This document shows positions 1 to 9,140 of a DNA stretch of 64,000 nucleotides, piece by piece. How positions within the stretch are numbered: the stretch's first letter is position 1; each line of letters opens with the position of its first letter. The notes under the pieces were generated by a model. It saw only the letters and a list, made by a program, of their open reading frames with translations. It had not been told where the DNA came from and did no database searches. The stretch is taken from contig JAPYKE020000273.1 in NCBI GenBank assembly GCA_028554795.2, positions 62,001 to 126,000 of the forward strand, in the 5' to 3' direction. Both the position numbers and the translations under genes were made by a program. The stretch comes from Sinohyriopsis cumingii. Taxonomy: Eukaryota; Mollusca; Bivalvia; Unionida; Unionidae.

Positions 1-873
1 ACACAACACTACCACAAGGGTGACCCAACTCAGAAAGGCATTTTCGCAGACTACGTGGATGCCTTTTTGAAACTGAAACAAGAAGCCAGTGGCTATCCTT
101 CCTGGTGTCACATTCCCGCAGATCAAAAGTTATTCAAAGAGAAATACTGGGAGCAGGAAGGTATCACTTTAGACCACATCGAGAAAAACGAAGGCAGGCG
201 ACCGTTTGCCAAAGTGATGTTAAATTGCTTGCGTGGTAAAATGGCACAACGACCGTGTTTACCCAAGACTGAGTATTTGAACAGAACCTTCCCGTTACTT
301 CCAGATGATTCACGACAAAACCAAATACATGAAACACGTGGAGGTCGTTTGTGAGGATTTGATCTTAGTCATTTACGAAGAAGATCTGGACTTTGTACAA
401 GCCGACGAATTTGGAAATGTCATCATTGCGGCTTACGTGACAGCCCATGCTCGCTTAAAATTGTACGAAGCTTTAGCACTGTTAGGGGATCGCGTCCTGT
501 ACTTTGATACAGACAGTTGCATTTACCTTGATCGCCCGGGTCAACATCACCTTAACATCGAAGGAGATTTTTAAGGAGCCTGGACAGACAAGCACCCCGA
601 CGAAAAGATTTTAAGTTTCGCTTGTGACGGTCCTAAAAAGTACGGCTACGAATACCGGGAAAAACAAGGAGAAGTGCACACGGAGTGTAAAGTGAAAGAT
701 TGACAATTAAAGTGATCACCTACCAACCGCACAAGATTGTATGTTTACCCACTCACCAAATCGTCAGTCGATCCCTGAAAAAAGTCTATCAAATCGTGTA
801 CCAGAAGCGAGTGCGTCTTTCCAATCACTTCACTTTGCCGTATGGACATGTCGGTATAAAAAACTGGTTGTGA
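1..873 (+). pseudogene. polB: protein-primed family B DNA polymerase (C-terminal part)
   Basis: This is the palm/thumb end of the Polinton replicative polymerase, which copies the linear element from a terminal protein primer. The visible sequence runs without a start from base 1. It has the FLKLKQEASG block common to Polinton and adintovirus polymerases, then the motif C signature YFDTDS around 502-519, whose two aspartates bind the catalytic metals, and near the end a KVYQIVYQKRV...LPYGH stretch typical of the C-terminus. The copy is dead in three places: a frameshift near 300, a TAA just after GDF at 572-574, and a further shift near 700. The natural stop is at 871-873. The N-terminal exonuclease and terminal-protein regions lie outside the window. 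Confidence 0.88.
855..863 (+). promoter_or_regulatory. TATA box ahead of BIR gene 1
   Basis: TATAAAAAA lies within the last codons of the polymerase, about 42 bases before the ATG of the next gene. The same octamer-like box stands 42 to 62 bases before four genes of this element (BIR1, ATPase, basic core-like protein, QK-GG protein), which supports function rather than chance. Confidence 0.5.
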
Positions 874-896
874 GAGGATAGCCACCAACCAGAAGG

Positions 897-1271
897 ATGA
901 CTTCGCCACCGCAAGAATCGAGTGAGAAACCCAATGAGAACCCCAAGTTCAAACCCTAACATTTTCCGGTCTTCTTACCTTACTATTGTGATTGTGCCCA
1001 TCGATTGGAAACGTTTCAAAAATGGCCCACGGATATGGAAGGATTACCTATTTCGAATGTTTTAGCTAGAACAGGATTTGTCTACTTGGGACCTGAGACT
1101 GGATTTGGATACGAAGTACAGTGTTTCAGTTGCGGCCTGAAGTTACGAATGGATCTATGTATCTATAAAGATTCAGCTATTCTGGAACATACTCGATGGT
1201 CTCCGCATTGTCCTTACCTTTCTATGGCTTTCCACCCATCACACTACGGTACAATTATGACGATACCTTAG
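897..1271 (+). pseudogene. BIR-domain (IAP-like) protein 1
   Basis: BIR domains fold around one zinc ion and, in IAP proteins, bind caspases or their activators. This frame has the order expected of a BIR: R-L-x-T-F-x-x-W-P near residue 36, a GF-Y-LG block, the CFSC zinc pair, then EHTRWSPHC supplying the histidine and last cysteine. No RING domain follows, so it would be a single-BIR protein of about 124 residues. The start at 897 sits behind a TATA box and is chosen because the frame continues through. An in-frame TAA at 957-959 separates a short leader from the BIR. A second BIR gene follows directly. A role against host cell death is an inference from IAPs of large DNA viruses. Confidence 0.75.
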
Positions 1272-1526
1272 AGAAGGTAGTACCGTTGTACAGGAAGAAA
1301 AAAATGAAAACTTCCAAAACTAGACATAAAAAAGGAACGATGTACAAGCTTGAGACTTGAATGCGACTAGTATAAAAAGGGACAATATGCAAGATCGATA
1401 GTTTATTGTGACTACCAAGACCAAGCGAACAAGATGAATCCTTTGAAAGAGAGATCATTCAAGTTCGGTGATTGTAAAAGAAATTTACCTTCCCATAGTG
1501 TGACTAGTAGTGGATAGATAAGACCC
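1272..1526 (+). promoter_or_regulatory. intergenic region with TATA box (1371-1379) ahead of BIR gene 2
   Basis: No gene is seen here. TATAAAAAG at 1371-1379 resembles the boxes in front of other genes in the element. Two ATGs follow (near 1387 and 1434) whose frames close quickly, so the first useful start is at 1527. An upstream duplicate TAAAAAAGG near 1328 is not convincing. Confidence 0.4.
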
Positions 1527-2118
1527 ATGCATTGCGACGAAATATGTCCGGAAGGAAACTGTAAGTGTCCATGCGGTTACCATAGTAATTGCGTAGCAGA
1601 CTACGATCCTGTGTCTTGCGATGAGAGCGATGCTGTACGCTGTCACCTCAGTGATGCAGGAAAGGATCATGGGAACTTTGTTCTCACTACACCTACTATA
1701 GAGAGTGATGCTGTGCGTATCAAACCTGACGGATGCGAAAGCGATGCCACTCCTTATCGTGGACACTTTACTGGTTTTCATTGGATGTCGACCATCACGT
1801 CTACCACTGGATGTCATCCAGCCCTGAGCAATCTTCCGTCTATGTCACCCTACCCTCATCGAAACGAACCTGTGAAATACGAATCTTCGTTCCCTGTGCG
1901 TTTGCCTGAATACTGCAACTTTGAAAATCATTTTCAACCGTTCATTGGAAAATGACCTAAATATCTGGGAGGACCGACACCCGAAGAATTAACCAGAGCC
2001 GGATTTTTCTACTTGGGTGTCACTTCACCACTGGGAACAACAAGATTCGACCTATCTGGAACATGCTCGCTGGTCTCCCAATTGTCACTATTTACCTTTG
2101 GTGGGACGATATCAGTAA
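1527..2118 (+). pseudogene. BIR-domain (IAP-like) protein 2, decayed
   Basis: From about 1842 this repeats the layout of the gene before it: a short S/P-rich leader, FPV-LP-YC, then a BIR start with ELTRAGFFYLG. After the GFFYLG block the CxxC zinc pair is missing, and the frame shifts near 2040 into LEHARWSPNC, which restores the histidine and last cysteine. A TGA at 1953-1955 also interrupts it. The 5' part (1527-1841) is open and Cys-rich (several cysteines in the first 30 codons) with three ESDAVR-like repeats. It may be a separate leader or a remnant of another gene. The two BIR genes look like an old tandem duplication. Confidence 0.62.
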
Positions 2119-2125
2119 TCCCTGA

Positions 2126-2584
2126 ACGGATACTTTACAAGAGAACATTCTTGGTTTGCCTGTGGTGTTGAGAGAACGCATTTACCGAGAACTGGACAAA
2201 ATACAAGTGAAACCTAAAGAACAATTGCATCCGTTACATCACCGCTGTTTAAATCACTGGTACGTGAACGCTATAAAAGGACTGATTCAGTTGAAAGTGT
2301 TCCATTGGTCAGACATTCATCAACTACCCCTTGGTTCAAAGGACTGGTTTGTTATTGATGATTCTATTTGCTACCAGTTAGACTTACTGCAGCAAATTCC
2401 AGAGGAAGAGTTAGAGAGTTACCAAAATCTTTTACACAATGTCACCTTAGTGAAAGAGGAAACTTCTGAACGAATTGTGATGTGCAAGTTAGTGACTAAA
2501 CTATTTAGATTCGCCACTGGAGTAAAATCATCTCTGGGCAGACAGTACACTTATTGTCTCAGACAAAAGGGAGTTTTAGTATGA
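2126..2584 (+). pseudogene. unknown protein, tandem copy A
   Basis: I do not recognise this family. The frame is open and encodes about 150 residues with LRERIYREL, HRCLNHWY and a C-terminal LGRQYTYC block. The following gene is a clear paralogue, which lets the start be judged: where copy B has ATG-GAT-ACT, copy A reads ACG-GAT-ACT at 2126. Its start codon is therefore lost or replaced by a non-AUG start, and the first internal ATG is much later. No zinc ligands or membrane segments stand out, and the composition is that of a globular protein. Confidence 0.6.
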
Positions 2585-2591
2585 CCTAATC

Positions 2592-3520
2592 ATGGATACT
2601 TTACATGAGAACATTCGTGGTTTGCCAGTGGAGTTGAGAGAACGCATTTACCGAGAACTGGTCAAAATACAAGTGAAACGTAAAGAACAATTGCATCCGT
2701 TAGGTCACCGGTGTTTAAACCACTGGTACCTAAATGCTATAAGAGGACTGATTGATGAGAAAGTGTTCCAGTGGTCAGACCTTTTTAAACACTTCTAAGA
2801 CGAGAAGGATCAACATGTTCATGATTTTCGTTACTTCGAGATACACCTACTTCAACGAATTGAGGAAGAAGAGTTGGAAGATTACAAAAATCTGTTACGC
2901 AACATATGCTTAGTGGAAGAGGAAACTTCTGAACGAACTCTGAACTGTAGGTTAGTGCTTGGAGCATTTAGATTTCCAACTGGAGAACGAATGTCTCTGG
3001 GCAGAAAGTACATTTATTGCTTCCGAAAAAAGAGGGTATACAAACAGGTTGCTACGTCACGGCTTTTATCAAAAGTGATTCAACAGACTCCGTGGAAGGA
3101 ACTCAATGACTCTGTTCAAACCGTGGAAGACTACCAACACGTAGTACAACAACTGTATCCATTAACTTTTGGTCGACGTGTTGTGTGTGTCTTAGTGACT
3201 TTTATCTGGAATTTCGTTTATCAGCCGATTCCTTGTGGACTCTTTACCAACAGTACTTACCACCCAATCAAACATGAAAGTGGTGCCTTTAAATGGTCAC
3301 GAGATACTCATTTTGCTCAAAGCCTTGCGTTTTCATGTGGATACTTCTCAACTCTACGGGAAAAAAAGATTCGTCAACTTTTAGGTACCGAAGAGGTGTA
3401 TGATGATGTGTGTGTAGCTTGTGACTTACACCCCCAATTGGATAGATGTACGTGACTGGAAAAAATGGGGTTTTGAGGCTTGGACCCAAGAAGTGGCCCA
3501 GTATGCTCAAGAGTTGTGAC
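2592..3520 (+). pseudogene. unknown protein, tandem copy B (longer)
   Basis: It starts with ATG at 2592 and matches copy A over about 150 codons (RERIYREL, HRCLNHWYLNAI, EEELEDYKNLL, LGRKYIYC). It then continues for a further 150 codons absent from copy A. A TAA at 2796-2798 interrupts the frame. A shift near 3430 moves the end into another frame that closes at 3518-3520 with a Trp-rich DWKKWGFEAW stretch. The extension contains a weak second version of the EDY...R...C pattern, so the protein may itself be an internal duplication. Function unknown. It lies between the BIR genes and the packaging ATPase. Confidence 0.6.
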
Positions 3521-3814
3521 CCTTCCTTCCAACGTACAAGGAAAAAAGTCACTTTTCAATCTGTGTTAGTGACAGTACCAGAAGAACCCGTCATGGACAT
3601 TCCTAAAAGACCATTTCGGGAAGAAACTTGTGTGACATTACCCCCTGTAGAACCTGTAAAAACATTACGCCTTGTCCCTAGGACATCTTGGTTACCCAAA
3701 ACATGTTGTACAGAGACTTGTTTCTATTCCACTTTGATCGTTTTAATGTGCATTTTATCGTTGTACTTAACCCTTTGGCTTTTACGTATTTTAGTCTTTC
3801 GTGTTTATTTTTAA
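3503..3814 (+). CDS. small single-pass membrane protein, unknown
   Basis: About 103 residues, open throughout. The upstream gene ends at 3520, so the ATG at 3503, which overlaps it by 18 bases, is the natural start. An ATG at 3446 is also in frame. The N-terminal 70 residues are polar and proline-rich (PEEP, PPVEPV). The C-terminal 27 or so form one long hydrophobic helix (LIVLMCILSLYLTLWLL) ending in basic and aromatic residues, which suggests a tail-anchored protein. A short cysteine cluster (CCTETC) precedes the helix. No relative is recognised. Its place just before the ATPase would suit a virion or assembly membrane protein, but that is only inference. Confidence 0.5.
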   Translation: MLKSCDPSFQRTRKKVTFQSVLVTVPEEPVMDIPKRPFREETCVTLPPVEPVKTLRLVPRTSWLPKTCCTETCFYSTLIVLMCILSLYLTLWLLRILVFRVYF

Positions 3815-3841
3815 AACATCAGTAAACGTGTCTTGAAAAAG

Positions 3842-3850
3842 TATAAAAAC
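3842..3850 (+). promoter_or_regulatory. TATA box ahead of packaging ATPase
   Basis: TATAAAAAC stands 54 bases before the ATG at 3896, between the stop of the membrane-protein gene and the ATPase. Confidence 0.55.
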
Positions 3851-3895
3851 TCTTGTCTTGTCTGTTTTCGTGTCACAAGTAACATTCCTGACACT

Positions 3896-4624
3896 ATGGC
3901 TACCTCTGCTGTCTCTGCTCCCTCTTCCTCCACTTTCAAAGTCATCGACGAACACTTAGATCGTGCCAGTTGGGAGGCTTTGTATCTTCGCCATCCCTTT
4001 AACATGCTCATTGCTGGACCTAGCGGTTCAGGCAAAACCGAATTTGTCAAACGTTTGATCGAACATAAACATCATTTAATCGATCGTCCACCTCACCGAA
4101 TCGTGTGGTGTTACAAAGAGTGGTAATCGGCGTACAGCCTCTTGCGAGAAAGTCAAGGCGATTCCATCGTGTTTGTGGAAGGCATTCCTAAAAAAGACGA
4201 CGGAATTGTGTCTGACCCCCGTCAAACCCATTTGGTCATTTTCGACGACATGTTAGGAGAAGACGAAGAAGACATTAAACTTTGGTTTACGCGCAAAGGG
4301 CATCTTCGTAATACCAGTGTCATTTACATCACTTCAAATTTGTTTGAACAAAGTAAAGGACATCGCACTTTAAGTCTCAATGCCCATTACCTGGTCTTGT
4401 TTAAAAGCCCTCGAGATAAATCGCAAGTGCAAGTCTTAGCCAAACAGTTAGGAACGCCTTGGCTAACTCATGCGTACGACGATGCCACTCAAACTCCACA
4501 CACCTATTTACTCGTCGATTTTAAACCCACTACCCCTTATTATTTGCAATTTCGTACCCATTTGTTTCACCACTGGTGTCAGGACGGAGGGTGTGTCCTG
4601 TACATGTCTCCGTCCTCGACTTAA
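3896..4624 (+). pseudogene. FtsK/HerA (A32-like) DNA-packaging ATPase
   Basis: This is the genome-packaging ATPase of Polintons and related viruses. The Walker A motif GPSGSGKTEF is about 40 residues from the start, after an S/T/A-rich leader. Walker B, LVIFDDML, with its two acidic residues, is followed by a strand ending YITSN that fits the sensor position. The start at 3896 is preferred because a TATA box lies 54 bases upstream and no ATG falls between. The only lesion seen is TAA at 4124-4126 after WCYKEW, where relatives have a sense codon, so it may be a recent single nonsense change. About 242 codons, near the usual length. Confidence 0.85.
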
Positions 4625-4635
4625 CCCAAAAAATC

Positions 4636-4643
4636 TATAAAAA
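4636..4643 (+). promoter_or_regulatory. TATA box ahead of basic core-like protein
   Basis: TATAAAAA stands about 45 bases before the ATG at 4681 and just after the ATPase stop, with the same spacing as at other genes of the element. Confidence 0.5.
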
Positions 4644-4680
4644 CCTCGGACACTTTTCGTCTGTCTCACACAACGTCAAC

Positions 4681-5495
4681 ATGATGTCCCTTCAGTCTCA
4701 TCTTCCCGTCAAATTGATTCGTGCCTTGTATGGCATCAGTCGCGAGAAAAATCCACAAATACGTGCTCGTGTCTTAGAAGCCAGTCTCAAAGAAGTCTTA
4801 CGATGGTTTACGGTGACAGCAGGTCAATTACTGAAAGTCGTCATTCAGATTCCTCATCAAACCAAACGCTTTTTTGAGAGAAACAAAGTAGCTTTGACCC
4901 AACTGGCCGATCCCCGCACTGACACTCAAACCAAAAAGCAAATCATTTCGAAACCTGGAGGGAGCGGTACTGTAGGAGGTGTCATCATTCGCTCCCTCTT
5001 AAAATGGGATCCTGATGCTCCCAATGTTCTCCCGAAGAAAAAAGCCACTCCCAAAAATACCAAACGAAGCCCCAAGAAGAAAAATAACAACGGTGTCAAG
5101 ACCAGGTCACGACCCAAAAAAAAGAAAAGCCCCCTAAAAAGAAACAGAAAGGTCCCCAGAAAAAGAAAATCTCACAGAAAACAGCTTCTACTCGCAAGAG
5201 AGGCACTTCGGCCAGGACGCAACCTTACATTCGCAAACCACGACCTGCAACGACGGTGACCGCATCTCCGGTAGCCTCAGGTTCATCCACTTCTCCGTTG
5301 ATAACACCATGGAAGCCCTTGTCTCAATGAAGTTCTTCTCCAGTGGTGAAACCCTCCTCTTTAGCTGCAGTGGCAGCCTCTCACAAAGTACCTGCTCCCA
5401 AAATCAAAGTCCAAGAGAGATCGGGAATGTTACAGAGTTTACTGGATTTGTCCAAGCAAGAACTGGTTCGATTTAGTCCCCTTCATGACGTGTAA
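4681..5495 (+). pseudogene. basic DNA-binding or core-like protein with QK...GG domain
   Basis: The first 110 residues are a helical domain ending in a KKQIISKPGG pattern. A long Lys/Arg/Pro tract follows, with many PKKK repeats of the kind seen in viral core and histone-tail-like proteins. After an A-rich stretch near 5115-5150 the frame shifts into a Ser/Thr/Pro-rich tail. That tail passes a TGA at 5327-5329 and ends in a tidy LLDLSKQELVRF block at 5493-5495. The helical domain resembles the next gene (an uncharged loop and then GG), so the two may be old paralogues. Condensing DNA in the particle is a guess from composition. Confidence 0.55.
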
Positions 5496-5528
5496 TGCCT
5501 GTCATCAAGTTAATACGACGCGTACCAG

Positions 5529-5537
5529 TATAAAAAA
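5529..5537 (+). promoter_or_regulatory. TATA box ahead of QK-GG protein
   Basis: TATAAAAAA stands 62 bases before the ATG at 5591 and shortly after the stop of the preceding gene. Confidence 0.5.
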
Positions 5538-5590
5538 GGTCTGCGACAAAGCATGGGTATCAGTGCTTTTGTGCTCCTGAAGACCCTAAG

Positions 5591-5993
5591 ATGTCACCTC
5601 CTAGTAAACATCCCTCTTCTGAACCCAAAGGAAAGAAAAGGAAAGGACTGCCTCCTCGTTTAGTCAAACATGGGGACATGTTGTCTATCCTGTCCAAAGC
5701 TTCTCCACCCATGCGGGCAAAAAAAACTCATTCAAATGGCCTCCAAAGATGTCATCGATACCGTGTGAGAATGTTGTTTGAACGTCTTGAAAGGCACGAT
5801 ACCTTTGTCGAAACACCAGAAACAATGCTTAGGGAAACATCGTCACGTTCTTCGCTAAATGGTTCAAAAGAAAATTCGCATTCGTCAAAAGAAGATGTTG
5901 GTCCAACACGGAGGAATTTTGTCTCTATTGTTAGGACCTTTGCTGAAAGGAGTCTTGGGAACTATGCTGGGAGGACTCGTGGGAGCAAGATAA
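5591..5993 (+). pseudogene. small QK...GG protein of Polinton/adintovirus type
   Basis: The basic leader (KGKKRKGLPPR) is followed by a conserved domain with CECCLNVLKGTIPL, a QK pair, and a C-terminal glycine-rich hydrophobic end (LLLGPLLKGVLG...GGLVG). Small proteins of this shape are common in Polintons and adintoviruses and have no settled function. The leader and the domain are in different frames: an A8 run at 5719-5726 has one A too many. A TAA near 5855 also breaks the domain. The leader's frame stays open to 6028 in the wrong frame, which makes a misleading 145-codon reading. Copy 2 has the same one-base excess in its A run. Confidence 0.6.
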
Positions 5994-6041
5994 AAAGGAC
6001 CTCTGGAGTCCCAAGATCTCAGACGTGACCCTTGACATCGA

Positions 6042-6645
6042 ATGGAAGGACGAAAGCTAGCTTTAGTGCCTTACAAACGATGGATGGAATACCATCGTTT
6101 GCAAGAACAACGAACCCCGCATTTGCCTCCCAATCCCAATTTGAGCGAGATGTCCCAGTTACAACACGAGTTGCAGTCATTGATGGATCGCCTCGATTTG
6201 TCAAATCACAAAAGTACGGTCAACTCTTGCAACGACTGCAATTCTTTCACCAGAAAGCTTTAGCAGTAAAAGCTCTACCCACTTTGAAAGATTTTAAGAC
6301 CTAGATGAAAAGTTCTCCAACACTACCAACCCAAAACTACTACTCCCAGTCACCAAGACAGAACAAGGAGAAGAAGAAGGGCATCAAACTCCGCCAGAAA
6401 ACTTACGCAAGTTAACAATACCACCTACATCGAGAATTGGATGGACTAAAAAGATGATGACCACTCCTTCTTCATCAGAAGAGGAAACGAAGGTGAAGAT
6501 AGAAGTGAAACAAGATCCGATTACCCCTGTTCAGCCATCATCCTCAACGACACCTATCGCTGGCCGGACACGCAAAGCATTACAAACCAAGAAAATACCA
6601 CACGAGAAAAAGAGCAGCATCAGCGAAGAGTGGGTGACTTATTAA
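6042..6645 (+). pseudogene. proline-rich Polinton protein preceding integrase
   Basis: It starts with GRKLALVPYKRWMEY, continues through a helical QLQHELQSLMD region and ends with the sequence SEEWVTY just before the integrase start. Copy 2 keeps the same gene intact at 228 codons, which shows what is missing here: a frameshift near 6200, a stop at 6302-6304 and loss of most of the polyproline middle. Unknown function. The conserved position next to the integrase and the LVP start are shared with other Polintons, to my recollection. The remaining C-terminal part (from 6454) is charged and serine-rich. Confidence 0.65.
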
Positions 6646-6657
6646 CAAAATAAAAAA

Positions 6658-7344
6658 ATGGAGAAGGTGTTAGCCAGCATTTACTACGATCCATCCCATT
6701 CTACAGGTTACGGAGGAGTTCAAAAATTGTATCGTGCTGACAAACCTGAACTGAAAATTCTCCGTTTACCTCAAGTGCAACGATGGTTACAAGAACAAGC
6801 TACCTACACTTTACACAAACCTATTCGACGCAAGTTTTCCGGAAGTCGCACCCAACTGGAAGGCATCGATCATCAATGGCAAGCCGATTTAACCAATGTC
6901 TGTCATTTGGCCACCTACAATAGCGGGTACAAATATTTGTTTTGTGTCATAGACGCCTTTTCCATATTTGCCTGGGTCGTGCCACTGATTTCCAAATCGA
7001 GCAGCGAGTTAGTGCGAGCCCTGTAGCGGGTGTTGAAACAAAACGGTCGCCACCCTCGTCGATGGCAAACGGACAAAGGCACAGAATTTCTGAACCATGC
7101 TTTCCAAAAAGAATTAAAGAAACGTGACATTCATATTTTTTTTACCACCAAGAATCCTGAAACCAAGGCTCGCATCGTGGAACATTTTCAACCTGCTTTG
7201 AAAGAACGCGTGTGGAAATATTTTACGCATCACCACACTCTCAAGTACATCGACATCTTACCGCAACATTGCTACAAAAGGAGAACCTTTGACAAAATAT
7301 TCCATTCACCAAAGGAAAAGTCATTTTCGAAAACGGTTCTCTAA
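6658..7344 (+). pseudogene. int: DDE integrase fused by deletion to penton tail
   Basis: This is a retrovirus-like integrase that inserts the element. The catalytic residues of the rve core can be read: D in WQADLT, D in QTDKGTEF, and E in KARIVEHF. A TAG at 7024-7026 interrupts the core. After about 7265 the sequence no longer matches integrase. It matches the last 26 codons of the penton gene of copy 2 (FHSPKEKSFSKTVL against the end of that gene). The integrase C-terminal domain, the chromodomain and nearly all of the penton gene are therefore missing, a loss of roughly 1.7 kb judged by copy 2. Confidence 0.85.
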
Positions 7345-7357
7345 CGAGTTGTAAGTC

Positions 7358-7799
7358 ATGTATCCAGTGTACCGAGGTGTCGCTCGACAGCGAGGACATG
7401 GTTTAGGAGATATGTTAAAATCGGCCTTTCGTTCGGTGGCATCCGTGTTGAAACCGATGGTGACACGAGCACTGTACGCCTTGAAAGATGCCGCACTGAC
7501 GCAAGGCAAAGAATTTCTCCAAAATGTCATCATCGACAAACAAAACCCTAAAGAAGCTTTCTTGAGAGCAGGCAAAAATGTCTTGTTGCAAACAGGCAAA
7601 GACATTTTGGGTCGACGAGAAACTCCTATAAATGTCCTGAATGCTACTGAATCAGGCATTCCCGCTTCCCTGACTCCACAGTAAGGACACGGCAGAAAAA
7701 GACGACGAAGAAAACATCCCTTCAGAAGCATTCATACACCGAATGCTAGAAAGGCTAAGAAAAGAAGAACTGCTCGAGACTTAGACATTTATGATTATT
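7358..7799 (+). pseudogene. pVI-like minor capsid/core protein
   Basis: It begins MYPVYRGVARQRGHGLGD, then has an amphipathic helical region (MLKSAFRSVASVLKPMVTR), a central G-rich part, and a strongly basic end (GRKRRRRKHP) closing with DLDIYDY. This YRG...QRG-G-G start and basic tail are typical of the small minor-capsid protein that sits beside the capsid genes in Polintons and has been likened to adenovirus pVI/pX. A TAA at 7682-7684 separates body and tail, and everything else is open. The start ATG is kept here, whereas copy 2 has AAG at that point. Confidence 0.65.
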
Positions 7800-7820
7800 A
7801 AATTATTGAGAAACAGGAAA

Positions 7821-9135
7821 ATGATGCGCCGAGAGTCTTGCGCCAGTTGCAAGTCGGAACTGGATCTGTTTGCCATGCCACCCACCATGATGACGATGCA
7901 AGAATCTCAGTGGGTCGAATTTCATCCCGTCTCCTCTTTGACGGATTCAGCTCCCATTGAGTTTGATATGAAAGGTCAGCCCAAATATTACATTGATCTG
8001 AATAGCAGTTACCTGTACTTGAAAGTCAAAGTGATCAAAACGGACAACACTAATACAGAAGCCGATGCTAGAGTAGCTCCTGTCAACAATTTCATACATT
8101 CCTTGTTCAGTGAGGTGGACTTGTACTTGAATAACAAACTGGTCAGCAGCAGCATGGATACTTACCCTTATCGGGCGTACCTGGAAAATCTCTTGACGTA
8201 CGGAAAAGAAGCCAAGAATACTCATCTGGATGCCTACGTGGTATGGAAACCTGACACAGCGGGTGAGAACACGTTTAACGACAAAGGCCTGACAGCAGAT
8301 GACGATCCTCACAATGTGGGGTTTAATGACTGTCGTAAGAAAATTATGCAAGGACGTAGTTTAGAAATGTTGGATCGTTTGCATTTGGACATATGGATAC
8401 AAGAAAAGTATTTGCTGAACGGAGTGAATATCCGCCTGAGACTGAATCTTAGCAGTGCCGCTTTCCATTTGATGGCCAATGCCAACGAATACAAAACTAT
8501 CATCCAAGAAGCCAGGCTCTTCCTGTGGAAGTGTTACCTAAAATCGGAAATGACATCAGTCACACTTTGAGCAGAACGACCGCCAAGTATCCGATACGAA
8601 GAGTGGAAGTGAAAACGTTCACTATTGCTACTGGACAGCGATCCATGATCGAAGATCATCTATTCCAAGGACATTTACCCTAACGTTTGATCATTGGCTG
8701 CGTCAAGAATTCAGCCTTCAATGGACTTCACAACGAAAACCCTTTTCAGTTTCAACATTACAACTTAGCCAAAATCGAAGTCAGTCGCGATGGCAAGACA
8801 CTGTGTACCAGACCCTTTGAGCCTAAGTTTGGTGACAGGAATTATTTGAGATCGTACTTGTCCCTGTACGAAGCCACCGGACAATTAGGGACCAACACCA
8901 GTCACGGTATTTCGTACGACGATTATGTAGGAGCTATGCTTTGTGGGCTTTTGACTTCACTCCAGACCAAGGCAGCGACGAGGGACATTTTTACCCTATA
9001 AAATCCGGTCAGATTCGTGTGGAACTTCAGTTTGCGAATCCACTACCCCCAGATAACAGTGAACGTCATCCTGTATGCCGAATTCGATAATACCTAGAAA
9101 TCAACAGTCTGAGAGAAGTCATTCTAGACTATTAG
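7821..9135 (+). pseudogene. major capsid protein, double jelly-roll (hexon-like)
   Basis: This is the Polinton/adintovirus major capsid protein, which in invertebrate gene sets often appears as a protein 'F54H12.2-like'. Recognisable blocks are SLFSEVDLYLNNKLVS, DTYPYRAYLENLL, a QEKYLLNGV segment and, late, AFNG...NPFQF. The start is set at MMRRESC, in line with copy 2, because the ATG at 7791 still overlaps the previous gene. Lesions: a loss of about 8 bases near 8527 relative to copy 2, TAA at 8682-8684, single-base shifts near 8936 and 9060, and one near 9094. The natural end is REVILDY at 9133-9135. Length about 440 codons. Confidence 0.85.
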
Positions 9136-9140
9136 AAGCC

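Noticed and set aside
2268-2280. TATA-like TATAAAAGG within copy A of the unknown gene, and TATAAAGG at 9477
   Set aside because: Inside coding frames and not near a start codon.
5727-6028. Continuation of the 5591 frame as a 145-codon protein
   Set aside because: After the A run the conserved domain is in another frame. The open continuation is its shadow, and the same frame in copy 2 has a stop.
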